This document shows positions 24,918 to 36,560 of a DNA stretch of 64,000 nt, piece after piece. A model generated the notes under the pieces. It saw only the letters and a program-made list of their open reading frames with translations. It was not told the DNA's origin and did not search any database. Position 1 is the stretch's first letter. Every line of letters starts with the position of its first letter. This DNA is from Pampus argenteus (taxonomy: Eukaryota > Chordata > Actinopteri > Scombriformes > Stromateidae): contig CM072863.1 in the NCBI GenBank assembly GCA_036937835.1, forward strand, positions 15,178,001-15,242,000. Direction: 5' to 3'. A program made the position numbers and the translations under genes.

Positions 24918-25440
24918 TTTGGTTTTGTTTTTTTCATTTAATGAAACACATTTGTTCACGTTGTCCATTAGGGGGAGGGGGGTTATCCAATAAAATAGTA
25001 AATAAAATGGTACCAAATACTACAGATTATAATAAATAAATCTTCAATGAAAATCAAAAAATTGACCGCTCTTCGAGCTCTGGGGTAGAACAAACATATA
25101 TCATAAAGGAAAGAGGAGAATCACAAACACAATGTGATGCAAAAACAACAAAACAAGAAACGTAAAAGAACAGAAATTAGTGAAAAAGACTGTGTGACAA
25201 AGAGAGAAAGAGACTTATAGTGTCTCATTTTCTCCAGTCTTTGCATGTGAATGGATCCATGCGGGTCATTGGTCTTGTTTCCTCGTGGCTCGCCTGTCGA
25301 GTTGGATATATGTAAACTGGCCTTGCCTGCGGCAGCCTTTTAAAGGATATCAGTTTGTTGGAGAGCGAGGGCAGGCGGGGGTGCAGGCCCAGCTGAGCAA
25401 GCAGTTGTGCAGAGGGAGTGAGGGGGGTGACGGGGTATTA

Positions 25441-25486
25441 CGGTGCCTAGATTGAGCATAGTCCCTCGGGTTCAAATCCCAGCGTT
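25441..25486 (+). repeat. tRNA-like (SINE head) remnant, tentative
   Basis: GGTTCAAATCC at 25469-25479 is a perfect match to the pol III B-box consensus GGTTCRANYCC. About 25 bases upstream TGCCTAGATTG partly resembles an A-box. This would fit the head of an old tRNA-derived SINE. No tail or second copy was found to confirm it, and a tRNA cloverleaf cannot be drawn. Confidence 0.25.
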
Positions 25487-26011
25487 GTGCGTGCCCGTTG
25501 ACTCATGTAGACCTTTTCCAGTTGCTATTCCCTTGTAGATGTACATGTGCGGTGTGTTAGCCACAGTAGCAGCTGCAGCTTTAATAGTAGTAGTAGCATA
25601 AAGGACAGTATACAACTGTGTCACAGTAGTTTTCTGTATCAATAGACAGTGGGACATTCAAATGACAGAGAGCGGTGTGGGTATAATTACACACAGCGCA
25701 GCACAAGAATTAAACAAGGTAAAATTGTCACAGGTGTTAGACTGAAAGCATAAAGTTTGTTGGCTGTTTTTAAGAGCAAATTAATATTCAATATGGTGAG
25801 ATCACAAAAGGAAATTTACAGGATCAAAACATAACTGTAGAAACTTCCTTGAGCAGAAGGATGGATTTTTGGATTTATTTAATTCTGCACTGTTTCAACT
25901 CTACTGCATACTAACATTGACGAAATGGTTGACTACACATCAGAAACTATTTCTATCACCAAAATGTTTATATTCACATAGGATCACTTGTCTTGTCAAG
26001 TCATTTTTTTT

Positions 26012-26125
26012 ATAACGTTCAATACCACAAAATTGCCTCAAGGGGCTTTACAATCTGTATAATCTCACTTTAGACCCTCGATTCAAATAAGGAAAAACTA
26101 CCTTAACATAAAAAATAAATTAACA
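26012..26125 (+). repeat. Fragment of a fish interspersed repeat
   Basis: The phrases TTGCCTCAAGGGGCTTTACA, ATCTGTA and TTAGACCCTCGATTC, then AAATAAGGAAAAACT, match a block that recurs widely in teleost genomes. Only this end is present. Family assignment is from memory. Confidence 0.45.
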
Positions 26126-29100
26126 AGGGGGGGCTGGGGGCTCAAACTACGTAACCCACCATAAGATCATATGGTGGTACATAACGTGCACTGTACCATA
26201 CAGTATGATTGTCATTGATCCATTCAGTTAAAGTATTCCTCTTTCTCAGCCTGCCCGCTCAAGGCTTCTAATTAGAGTTGCCAGCCATGACACAAATCCT
26301 GTCACAATCCGCCTGCTCACAAATGGCACTCGCCTTTTTCCCACCCTTATTTCAGAAAAGTGTGAAAAACTGGAAAGGTGACACATTCTCACCATCTCAG
26401 TTCATCTCATCCCCTTCCTCTATCTCCCTTCCCCAAGCTGCGTGTGATTAGCTGTGAAGAAGAGCAAATATTAAGGTGTGTTTGATTGCTTCTGCAGCTA
26501 GCCAGGTGGTGAAATGCAGCAAAAACACTGCTCTGAGATGAAGGTCCCTTGGTTCAATTACCTAGACTGCAAAAGCACAATATGTTTGGCAAACCTTAGT
26601 TTGTTCTTATGAACGTACTGTGGTTTTTACAATCACTTGTCTTTTTACTTTCTACAGAGCTGACAGATTGTGATAACTTTGCAAGTTGCATAAACAATCA
26701 ATAGTGTTTTTCAACAGCCCTGCAGTTATAAAAAAAAGCAATTTCTCCGTTCTTTCATCTTTTATTATATGAAGAGGTTGCCTGAGGAAACAAGTGGTTC
26801 TGAGGAAGCAACTAAGGCCATGCTAAGAGAATCAAAAGAGGGAGAAGATTTTCTGGCTTTTCCCAACATGGCGCGACCGTGGATACAGTCAGTAATGTTC
26901 AGAACTATCTCAGATGTGGTGTCATGGCAACTGAACAAACCTCCCAAGACATGTACAAGAAGACTAGTGACAGGAACAAAAGCAAAGTGTCAAATCGGTA
27001 GAATCATGCACATCTATATTAACCTCTTTGTAAATGAACAGCATACAGACACAATCATTTATAAATGTGTAAATGTACACATTTTTAGTGCATTCCTAAT
27101 TTCAAAAGCAGAGATTAATAAAAATGAAAAACAAATGATTAGTGAAAATACACTGTAGGTGTCAATTGTGTAAAGCCATAATTTACTGAAAATTAATATT
27201 AAAAACTATATTATATATATTATGCAAGGTAGGGGAATAGCAATGACTATGTACATTAACTGTACATATACTGCAATATACTGTAATTTATATTCATATA
27301 ATATGTCACGTGTAGTATTTAGTCAATATTCAATAATCTATTAGGTGCAACATTTTTGAACATAAAATAAGTTCTATAAAACCAAAATTGACAAACATTT
27401 CAAGCTAATGCAGCATCTGTTTTTAGTGTTTGCAGTTTCCAGATTTATTGGACGTAAGACATCCCAGATAACTACAGTCCACTGCTGTTAGTGGCAAAAC
27501 CAGTTATACGCGGCCTCCCACACTTATGACCCCAAACTGACCTCAAACATTTCTCATGGCAATTAGGACTAGGAGAGGCGATATCACAGTCAACATAAAA
27601 ACAAAGTGTGTTCAAGATCTTTAGTGAAAAGGCATAAAATATGCCCACATAACCTTGATTATAGAATGTGAAAAACCCAAGAGTTGTCCATTGTTTAGCT
27701 AAAGCTGCTTCGTTTTTTATGTGCAAATCAGAAGATTGTACAGAACCTCTTTCCTGTCTCTCTATTTTTCTCCATCTCTTCTCCCTTTACTACAGAACCT
27801 TTCTGTTAGAGATGTGGCTAAGATGACCTTTACGCACTCCAGAACACTACAAGCAAATATCTTTGCAGATGTGAAGGAGAAGTTTACACTATTGACTAAG
27901 GAACAGTAGGTCTCTAGTGGTGGAAGAGGCTTTTGCTAAGAGAAAACAATATCCTGCAGTTATCAAAGAGCTCAGACAACTCGCTTTTCTATACACAAGA
28001 CAGTCCAAAACACTTTTTTCATGTGGGAAAACTGCCAAGGCCTCTGGCTCAGCTGTTAACGTCCCTGGTTCACGGTGCAGTGTACCATTACTGCAGATAC
28101 ATAGACCCCCACTCTTACAGGTCATGTCTTACAGTTTAGCAATTCTTATTCCGAATCAAACTCCTCAAGCGTCTATTATGAACTCTGTTTATTCAACATA
28201 CCTTTAAGTTAATCTGCTAAAGTAAGATTGTGCACTGACTTAATCATCTTTTTTAATTTTGCATTTTCCACCAGATAAACAAAACATAAGAGGTCTATCA
28301 ATATTTCTCTTTCCTATTTCCTCTTCTTACAATTCTCAGGAGAGGTCTGCTTATTTTTGCACCATGTTAGTCAGTATGTGATTTTCATTTATTTATAATC
28401 CATAATTTACTATACACTAACTTACTGACAACATTCTGCATTACTATATGCAGTGGTGAAGTGATTGCAGTGATTCGCACACAATATTCAGTGTACTAAG
28501 CACTGGAACACACCAAGGTTGGCTGTACTCTAAGTTATATGAGGAAAGGATTTTTGTATTCGTATTTAAAGGCTAAAATTTAGCAAAGTGATCTGACTTT
28601 TTATAATGAAGAGTTTTGCATGTTAATACTCTATTCTAAAGCACAAATCAAAGCAACCCTAAAAAAAGTCACCAAAAAAATTCTGGTTCAATTTCTCTAT
28701 GAAGGGAGATTTCTCATACTAGTGATTACAGCATGCTGGGATCACATTAAGAAGACAAGCCAGGTGGATGCTGGGTGAGCATTTGGGTGTGAATGCATAA
28801 AAAGCAACAGCAACAGGTTGATCAGCAGCACAGAATGAGTAAGTGAGTGTGCCAGCTTTAATAGACCACCCAGTTGGTGATGGCATCCTGCAAAGTCAGT
28901 TAACAAATTAGCAGATGCAGCGTAGAGCACCACAGTCTGACATCTGGCTGATGTAGCCATGCATTATTCGCATTTATTTATTTTGTCAGAAAATGCAGCA
29001 ATGCAATTGTGCAACAGTGTTTCTCCTGTCATATACACTTCAATTTTGCAGTGATAAAGATGGCATGTTGATGAGAGGAATATTATCAATAGAAACAGAA

Positions 29101-31489
29101 ATACAATGTTGTTGACAATGTGTCATTCTTGACTTGCCCACCAGCTGCCACTATCAGATTTCCCTATCAATATTTATACTATGATATTTTACTATCAATA
29201 CTATGAGAGCGGTGAGAATGAGCCAAAACAGTAAAGTTGCAGGTCGGGCCGTTAAACAATGATGCTCGTTGTAAAGCTCCAACGGTGAGCTGCAAAGTTG
29301 GGCAATAATTATCTGTGGATTCATCACTATGAGCGACGCCTTTGACATTACACATTTGCATGTGATTCACTGTTATTATGAAAAATATTGATTATAACCA
29401 CTTTTAAGTATGCCGAGATCAGCCCTAAAACCAATCCTGAGGTTGCTAAACTAAACATTATAAATCATTAGTGTAGCACCAAGGACAATGTTAATAAAAC
29501 AACAAGCCTATTTGGAAAGTCTGTTGATGAATTGCTGGCACTGAGTATAATACATCATAGCCAACTGTCCGAGTATGTGAGATATACTTACAAATTCAAT
29601 TATGTGTGATTGATCTGTATAATGTTACGATTGAGGATTCATGTATGTGTAACTGTAGGTGTATGGGAAACTGCATGTCAGAGAGTTCAATTTAAGAGAC
29701 AATATCAATAATGCTGCACTTAATGTGCACCATGAAAATTAAACTACAAAACTGGGCAGAGAATTACATTATTAAATAGAAGATCAGTCAACATCTAAGT
29801 ATCTGTGTGAGACTCAGCAATAAAATAAAATCACACAGACCAATATACAGCCTCCAAATGACACATACTATACAAGAGTCCAATTTGGCACGTTCTGGCT
29901 TTCTTTGCACATTACAAATTCATGTATATCAAACAAATGGGAAATATTAGGTTATCAATGCATGCATATTCGTCTTAAAATATGTAAATTGGTCATCTTA
30001 AAATAATCATTGTATGCTGGCACAGAATCTAATCCACCAAATCCTGAAAATGATTTGGCAGGAAGGAAAATGAACAAATTAACTTCCTCTGCTAGCGCTG
30101 CTAATGAAACTGATATTGTCAAAACACGACACACACACACAACTCACAAGTCCAACCATGTTCTCTGTTTGTGTAGTAAAATTACAATTTTCCACATCTC
30201 AAGCAAAGCCGAAGATTCACTGTCCTTTATTATAAGTGTTTTTCCAATATGTTTGTAAAGGTAGAATGTGGCTGCTTTCATTCAGATGACCCAGAGCTCT
30301 TTCACTAACCCGCACGTTTAGAAACGTTTAGTCTATTGTGCTGAGAATTGTCAGGTTTAAAGTCTTAATCTGCTATCAAACTACATAAATAACACATTCC
30401 TACCACCATTTTAAAAACAAGTTTATCAATGATCAGTACACCCTAACCCTATGGATAGGTCTTCTGCAGTAACATATAGATTAGAAAAAAAGAAACAGCA
30501 AAGTCAAAGTCTATAGTCTGAATGTGCCTTTCAAGTGCTACTAAGAGGTCATGTGAACTAGCTACACACAATTATATGTGTGTGTGTGCGCCAGAGACAG
30601 TAAGAAAAGCTTCAGAAAGCATTGACACTCTCCTGGCTTGATATGGAATTCCTTATGAACCTTTTCCATGTGCCACTGCCTCAGGGTGAGCATAACAATC
30701 TCATGTGCTTTAGTCTGGGCAGTATAATTACAGAAAGGAAAAAACCAAATGTCTCACATTGAATATTGTGGCCAGAAACCTATACTACCAGGAATTAGAG
30801 ACATCCAGAAAGGTCCAATGCAGAATTACCTGACTAAACAAACCAAAAAATTTAACTTTTATTATCTCCATCACATGGTTTTCCAGGACACACGAGTCTC
30901 AGCATGTCATGAGAATGACGATGACGTATGACACAATTATGTGTAGAGAAGGAGGAAGCAAAAAACAGGTACATATTTTGATCGGTAGAGCAAATAAATC
31001 TGTTTCTGCTACTGTGTGGCGAAAACTACAAGATTCAACATTTGCATTTGTACACAAATTATGCATTATACAGAAGCTCATAGAAAGGCTGCATTGCTAA
31101 ATCATACATTTCTAACAGCATGTTTACACTAATATTATAAAGAGAAAAATATAATAAATTGTAATAAACAGTGTTGCACTATATTTAGCATGCACTGAAG
31201 TGCAAACACAATGCAAAGCAATTTACACAACTAAAGTGTCTAAGGAATTATATGTACAGACAGGGTCACATGAAATACAATGATTTTATATGTAAGGAAC
31301 CAAGATAAAGCCATGCCATTTTACAGAATAAACCTGTGACTATCTATGATAATCTTTAAAGATATTATGAAGCCATTCTAAACAGTGTAAATATTCAACA
31401 AATTGCAAACAAGATTGTTGGAGAATCTTGCTGCAAAGGGCACTTCATTATTTTTGTCTTGCTTGACAAGTGTTTATTGTTGTTCCCAG

Positions 31490-31555
31490 TCTAGTGAAGG
31501 TTACCTGCGATATCGCTTGGAATACTTGTACTGTCGTGACGACACAAATTTAGAG
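31490..31555 (+). CDS. Possible 66-bp exon, function unknown
   Basis: A pyrimidine-rich run ending TTGTTGTTCCCAG precedes 66 bases and a donor GAG/GTAATC. The first frame is open (SSEGYLRYRLEYLYCRDDTN plus two more residues) and symmetrical in phase 0. The other two frames have stops. The peptide looks protein-like but I do not recognise it. Its phase does not fit directly onto the candidate exon at 5844-5977, so if both are real other exons must lie between. Chance is a serious alternative. Confidence 0.25.
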
Positions 31556-34500
31556 GTAATCAATCAACCTTTGTCTTACTACACAAAGCCTGTCTTAAGG
31601 GTTATGGAAATCTAACAATGATGCCGTCCTTGCAGCGAGTGTTTTCTACTCTCCTCATAAATAAAGAATTGTTTTTCTCCTTAAGAAACACCAACTCTAT
31701 TTCATGTAAATGCCATATCGGACCGCTGCTTGTGATTACTGATTCTCTCTGCAGCGTAGTCTTGACAAGTACACAACTGACAATTTTAGTGCTGGATTGA
31801 GGAACAATTTCAGTCTTGCCTGCTATGTATTAAATTCTCAATCAACAATTTTGCATCAGCAATTTATGTTCAATAGCAATATTCATTGCAAAGTGTTTCT
31901 AAATTCTATTAAATCAGTGGTGGATGGAAGTGAAAAAAAAAATCCTTTAACAGGAAAGAAATAGGAGAAACGTCAAAAGCAGGAACAGAGAAGGGATATA
32001 GGGGCGGCACAACCACTTCCCAATAATCAATAAAAATAGAGATATTTTCTAAAATAAGTGACGACTGGCAAGACTTGTGAGAACTAGTCAGGGGTCATGA
32101 ACTGGGTAATTTAGCATGCTAACGCAGAACCATAGCGCAAAAATGGAGATGTTTCTTGTGTCAAACAACCACAAACCCCAACAGAGACATACAACATAGA
32201 GGAGCAGAGCTGGAAGGACTGGTACGATGAATAGCTGATGCCTAAGTCATGTGACAAGCAGCACAGCAAGCATCTGACCTGAGCTGCAATGCAACTAGCA
32301 CTAAACGCAGCCCCCACAGCATTAATGTATCTGACATCAGCCAATCAGCAAGCCAAGAAGTGCGAACTTTAGTTCAAACCCTGTTGGTATGAACAACGTA
32401 CATGGCTTGAGTATTCTACAATTTAACAACATGCGTATTGTTGAGCTCTGGTGGCATTCATTTGGGGATACATTTCTGGTCTCTGGTTTTGATGCACCAA
32501 TACTATACGAAAACATCTGGCTCTAGATATACAGTTATGTTCATCGGCTTTGGTGCAGTCAGATGGGAAAACAGTTTATTGGTCTACTGAAAAATTTTTG
32601 AAGAGAGCAAAGTTTCACAAAGAAACAATACACTAAAAACCTTAGTAGAGCTACAGAGTTATGTGCTAAATCTCTGTTGGTTGCCAACATCTTTCACTTT
32701 TCAGTCATTTGATCTATTTTTTTAATATGAATATATAGATTAGTGCGGCTTTAATATTAAATAGAAAAAATCTTTTGTATAATTGTAAATTATCTTCAGA
32801 TAAACAACAGAAAAGCTAAACATTTGGTCCAAAACACATTTCATACTGATCACTCAAATAACCACTTCTAGTATATTTATGTTACCAATCACGCATACAA
32901 CTATTTTTATTTTTTATTTTTCCTCTCTCTCTCTCTTTCTCCCAGTGGCACTTATATACAGTATGAGCTAAGAATACTGAATTGGAGACATAACAAGCAA
33001 TAAGACTGCATGCTAACTCCGTACAGAGACTAAATGAATGTTTATCCAAACATGATTAATGAACCCACATATCTATTTGGAACAACATACTGTGTTTGGT
33101 AGTGTTTGAAATTCTAATTGTTTATGAACCAAACAAATTTGCATTCTTGTCAATGAACAAAGTGGTATTTTCTAATTTGTCACTGGGCTAACCTATCAAG
33201 TCACAGTGGTAGTATCATGGCATGACGGCGACTTGGCACGATCTACAGCTTAGCATGTGCGTGCGTGTGTGTGTGTGATGACTATTTTAAAAAACTCTGA
33301 GTAATAATTAATGTGTGTCAGAACCTCTAAAAGTAAGTCCTCAGAGACATTGTTTTCTTTTTTTTTCTTCTTTTTTTTAAATTTTCACCTAAGTCAAAAT
33401 CTACTCAACCAAGCAGCTATTAGAAATGGATTCAACTATGAAAAGCACAACTGCAGGATGAGTGTTTTTTCTTTTCTTTTTTTTTTCAAATTTAAATCAA
33501 AATGGAAATGAGGAATGATGAATTTCAATAGGGTGTCTGAATCAACTGAAACAAGCTCATTTTGTGGTATTGTAGCCATGGAAGAAATCTCATCTCAACA
33601 GCAGTTTCTGTGTGGTCCAGTGCATAATTCAAACTGAGATGAATGTGAGCTGTTTACATTTTTCACTTGTAAATGATGCACCCCTGCTTTTGTGTCTTGA
33701 AATACCATTTCTCACCGGGAATTGGAAAGTCTGTGGAATACGTTCAGTAGTTCACTGCAATTAATACTGATGGATATGTTATATGACAGAAAGCAAGTAA
33801 AAGAGAAATATCATTTCACTACTTATTCATTTTTGGGCCCACAAAATACACAGTGGTTTGGTTAAACCCACTTTAAGTTTACTTGATTGGATTCTTTTGA
33901 GTCTCAAAGGCAAAACCGTCTATTTGAAGAATTTATTGAATTAATGCACTTGAAAATGAAAAATACTTGATTTACCATGGTTTTAAATGTACAACATAAT
34001 TGAAATTGTTTAATGATACAGCTTGGCTTCCAGACTGGAAAAAATGTAGCGGAAAAACATCTGAAGAAAGACTTCAGATTTGTTAGCATAGAAGACTTTG
34101 CAGTGTACAACTTCTCTTCACGGTGGCTGATATGAGTAAATATAGTAGTAGAGATGCCTGCACCGGTGTTTGCACTGCCGTCAAGATATGGCCCTATCCT
34201 CTGAACTGAACTGATTATACTGGATCACATCATTGGTACAACCAGTAGTTTTTCTATCTTCAGCAGGAATGTGTGGTTTTTTAAAACATACTGAGACAGG
34301 CAGAGGGCAGCAAGAGAAACAAAGACTGACATTTACAAGTGTAAGTTAAAAGATGATTTGATAAAAGTAGCCACATGATTTTTTTTTATGATCTTAAATA
34401 AAATTAGTTACCCTTGATTCGGCGCTGATCGTTAGAGACTGCAGAATTCATTAAAGCGGGCTAATGGTGGCTTGCTTTTAATTAATTTACATAAGACGTG

Positions 34501-34885
34501 GCATGCAGTGGGTGTGTATGCTACTCTACATGATACTGTTTGTTTACAAGTACTTCACACCCCATACATGGAATCCGTAATGCACACAACATTTTACATC
34601 TGATTTAGGTCAGAGGACATTGCAGTGCACCATGAAAAAATACTTAAGAGTTTTCTTGATAGAACCACGTATGGCTTTTAGCTTCAAATAATGTTTCCAA
34701 TCACCACCCAGCCTCTTTCATCCTTACACTGCGGCTCTGAGTGGCTTGGGAAAATAAATTACTTTTAAAAAAGCGTGTATTTTATTTGTGTTAGTTATTT
34801 TTTTAGTGTTTTAGTTCTAAATTGGAAGATTATTGCAATCTTGAAATATTAAATATTAAAATATTAATAAAATAAGTATATTTTA

Positions 34886-36560
34886 TTGTGTTATCCCTTC
34901 CTGCTGGGTAAAGCAGGGGAGATCCGTCTCTCCAGAGCCGAGGTCTTCCACCTCAGGGATAATGCCCAGCTCCGACGCTGTGGTTTTATAAATAGGCACA
35001 CACAAAAGAAAGGGGGGGGGGGGCTTCTGTCGAGATATCAACTGCTTTATTTACCATTTACCATTTGTTTTTCGTCCCTCAAAATAAACGTCATACTCGC
35101 GAAAGCCGGTATTCCCTCCAGAACGCCGTCCATTTGTCGCAACTTTCAACCCCAACAAGGCCAGGTATGGAGAAATGTAAGAAAAGAAAAATATCTGAGG
35201 AAAATAGAACATTCAATGATGCTTGGGCAGATTCATTTGCATTCACCTCTGACGAGAGTGGCCTACCAGTATGCCTAATTTGTGGAGAGAAACTGGCCAA
35301 CAATAAACGGTCAAATGTCGCAAGACATTTTAACAATACACACAGAGCCTTTGCTGAAAAATATCCTGAGGGAGAAGAGAGAAAAAAAGCTGTTAAGGAA
35401 CTGATGCGGAAGGCTGATCTGACGAAAAATCAGTTCAAGAAGTGGGTGAGGTCTGCAAATTCAACTACATATGCAAGTTTTGTGGCCGCTCAGGAAATAG
35501 TCAGGCATGGGAAACCGTTCACAGATGGAGAATATGTGAAAGAATCATTCCTTAAGATTTAAGAACACCTATTCACGGACTTTAAAAATAAGTCTGAAAT
35601 TGTGCCGAAAATCAGAGAGATGCCTCTCTCTGCAAAGACCGTCAAAGACAGAACCATAAAAATGGCAGAAAATATCACAAAACAGCAAATTAAAGACATC
35701 AATTCAGCTGCAGCGTACTCAATCGCCTGTGATGTGTCCAAAGACAAAAATGATATCGAACAAATAGCGCTGTTCTGTCGATATGTGAACTCTGCTGGAC
35801 CGCAGGAAGAAATGGTTAAGCTGATACCACTAAAATGCCAGACACGAGGGGAGGACGCCTGTTTTTGAGTGTTTACGAGCCAAAGAAATAAAAACAACCC
35901 ACCTAGTGTCAGTGGCTACCGATGGGGCACTGAGTATGACTGGAGTGCACAGGGGCTTTGTGGCCTTGCTGCAGAAGTCACTAGATAGAAAGCTGCTGAC
36001 CTTTCACTGCATCCTGCACCAAGAGGCACTGTGCGCGCAGACTTTCCCTCCAGAATGCACAGAGGTCATGAGTGTTGTCATTCAGATGGTCAATAAAATA
36101 ATGGCAAAGGGTTTAAATCACCGCCAATTCCGTGCGTTACTGGATGACGTGGAGAGCACATACTCTGATCTGCTGCTGCACAACAGAGTCCGGTGGCTGT
36201 CCAGAGGAAAGGTGCTGAAACGAAGGACAAAGGACTCTCCTTTCTGGAGCTGGAACAGCCAGAGTGGCTGGAAAAGCTGCACTTCATGGTGGACATGACA
36301 GCACACCTGAACACGCTGAACACAACTCTTCAGGGGAGAGGAGCTACAGCGCTACACATGCTGGAGGAGGTGTTGGCGTTTGAGCGCAAACTGACAGTTT
36401 TAGCCAGAGATTTACAGAGAGGCACACTGTCTCACTTCCCCTCTTTAAGGGAGTTCAAACAAGATCACAAGCTGATCAATTCAGAGTATTTGCAGTCTGC
36501 AATCACAAAATCAGACAAATCAAAAAATGGACGTTAAAAATTTGAAAAAAAAAAACTCAA
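34886..36560 (+). mobile_element. hAT (Charlie/ZBED-like) element, 3' part missing
   Basis: The transposase pseudogene (35167-36537) is preceded by about 280 bp that are more GC-rich than the surroundings and include a run of 12 G (35012-35023), consistent with a 5' untranslated part. No terminal inverted repeat could be assigned on either side. Coding homology stops abruptly before the C-terminal domain, followed by an A-run and AT-rich host-like DNA. Boundaries are approximate. Confidence 0.6.
35167..36537 (+). pseudogene. hAT transposase pseudogene (BED finger plus core)
   Basis: The start MEKCKKRKISEENRTFNDAW leads into a BED-type zinc finger with CLIC and HFNNTH as metal ligands (about residues 37-58). 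The frame is broken by TAA at 35560-35562 and then reopens in the same frame (SAKTVKDRTIKMAENITKQQ). It stops at 35866-35868, and a frameshift leads to the core motif SVATDGALSMTGVHRGF and then FHCILHQEALCAQ. Another frameshift or short deletion after RVRWLSRGKVLKR leads to FLELEQPEWLEKLHFMVDMT, and homology ends near INSEYLQSAI. The hAT dimerisation domain is missing. This order is that of ZBED/GTF2IRD2-like hAT transposases. It is clearly non-functional. Confidence 0.88.

Larger units (their letters stand above)
24918..34885. other. Long noncoding interval with repeat fragments
   Basis: No supported host gene. It contains a tRNA-like B-box segment (25441-25486), a fish repeat fragment (26012-26125), a second weaker B-box (26551-26561), a possible 66-bp exon at 31490-31555, a GT-rich tract (33256-33277) and T-runs near 33360-33485. 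Segment 26250-26350 is compositionally complex. Frames around 27720-28200 are open for 60-96 codons behind a strong pyrimidine tract, but no known protein is recognisable. Confidence 0.5.

Noticed and set aside
27797..28207. Open frames behind a strong pyrimidine tract, with an AFAKRKQYPAVIKELRQL stretch faintly like a LINE-1 ORF1 protein
   Set aside because: The resemblance is a handful of residues in one short frame, and no clear donor or LINE context was found.
8865..30460. Telomeric repeats (also CCCTAACCC near 9168 and 30441)
   Set aside because: Each is at most two and a half units; no true telomeric array is present.
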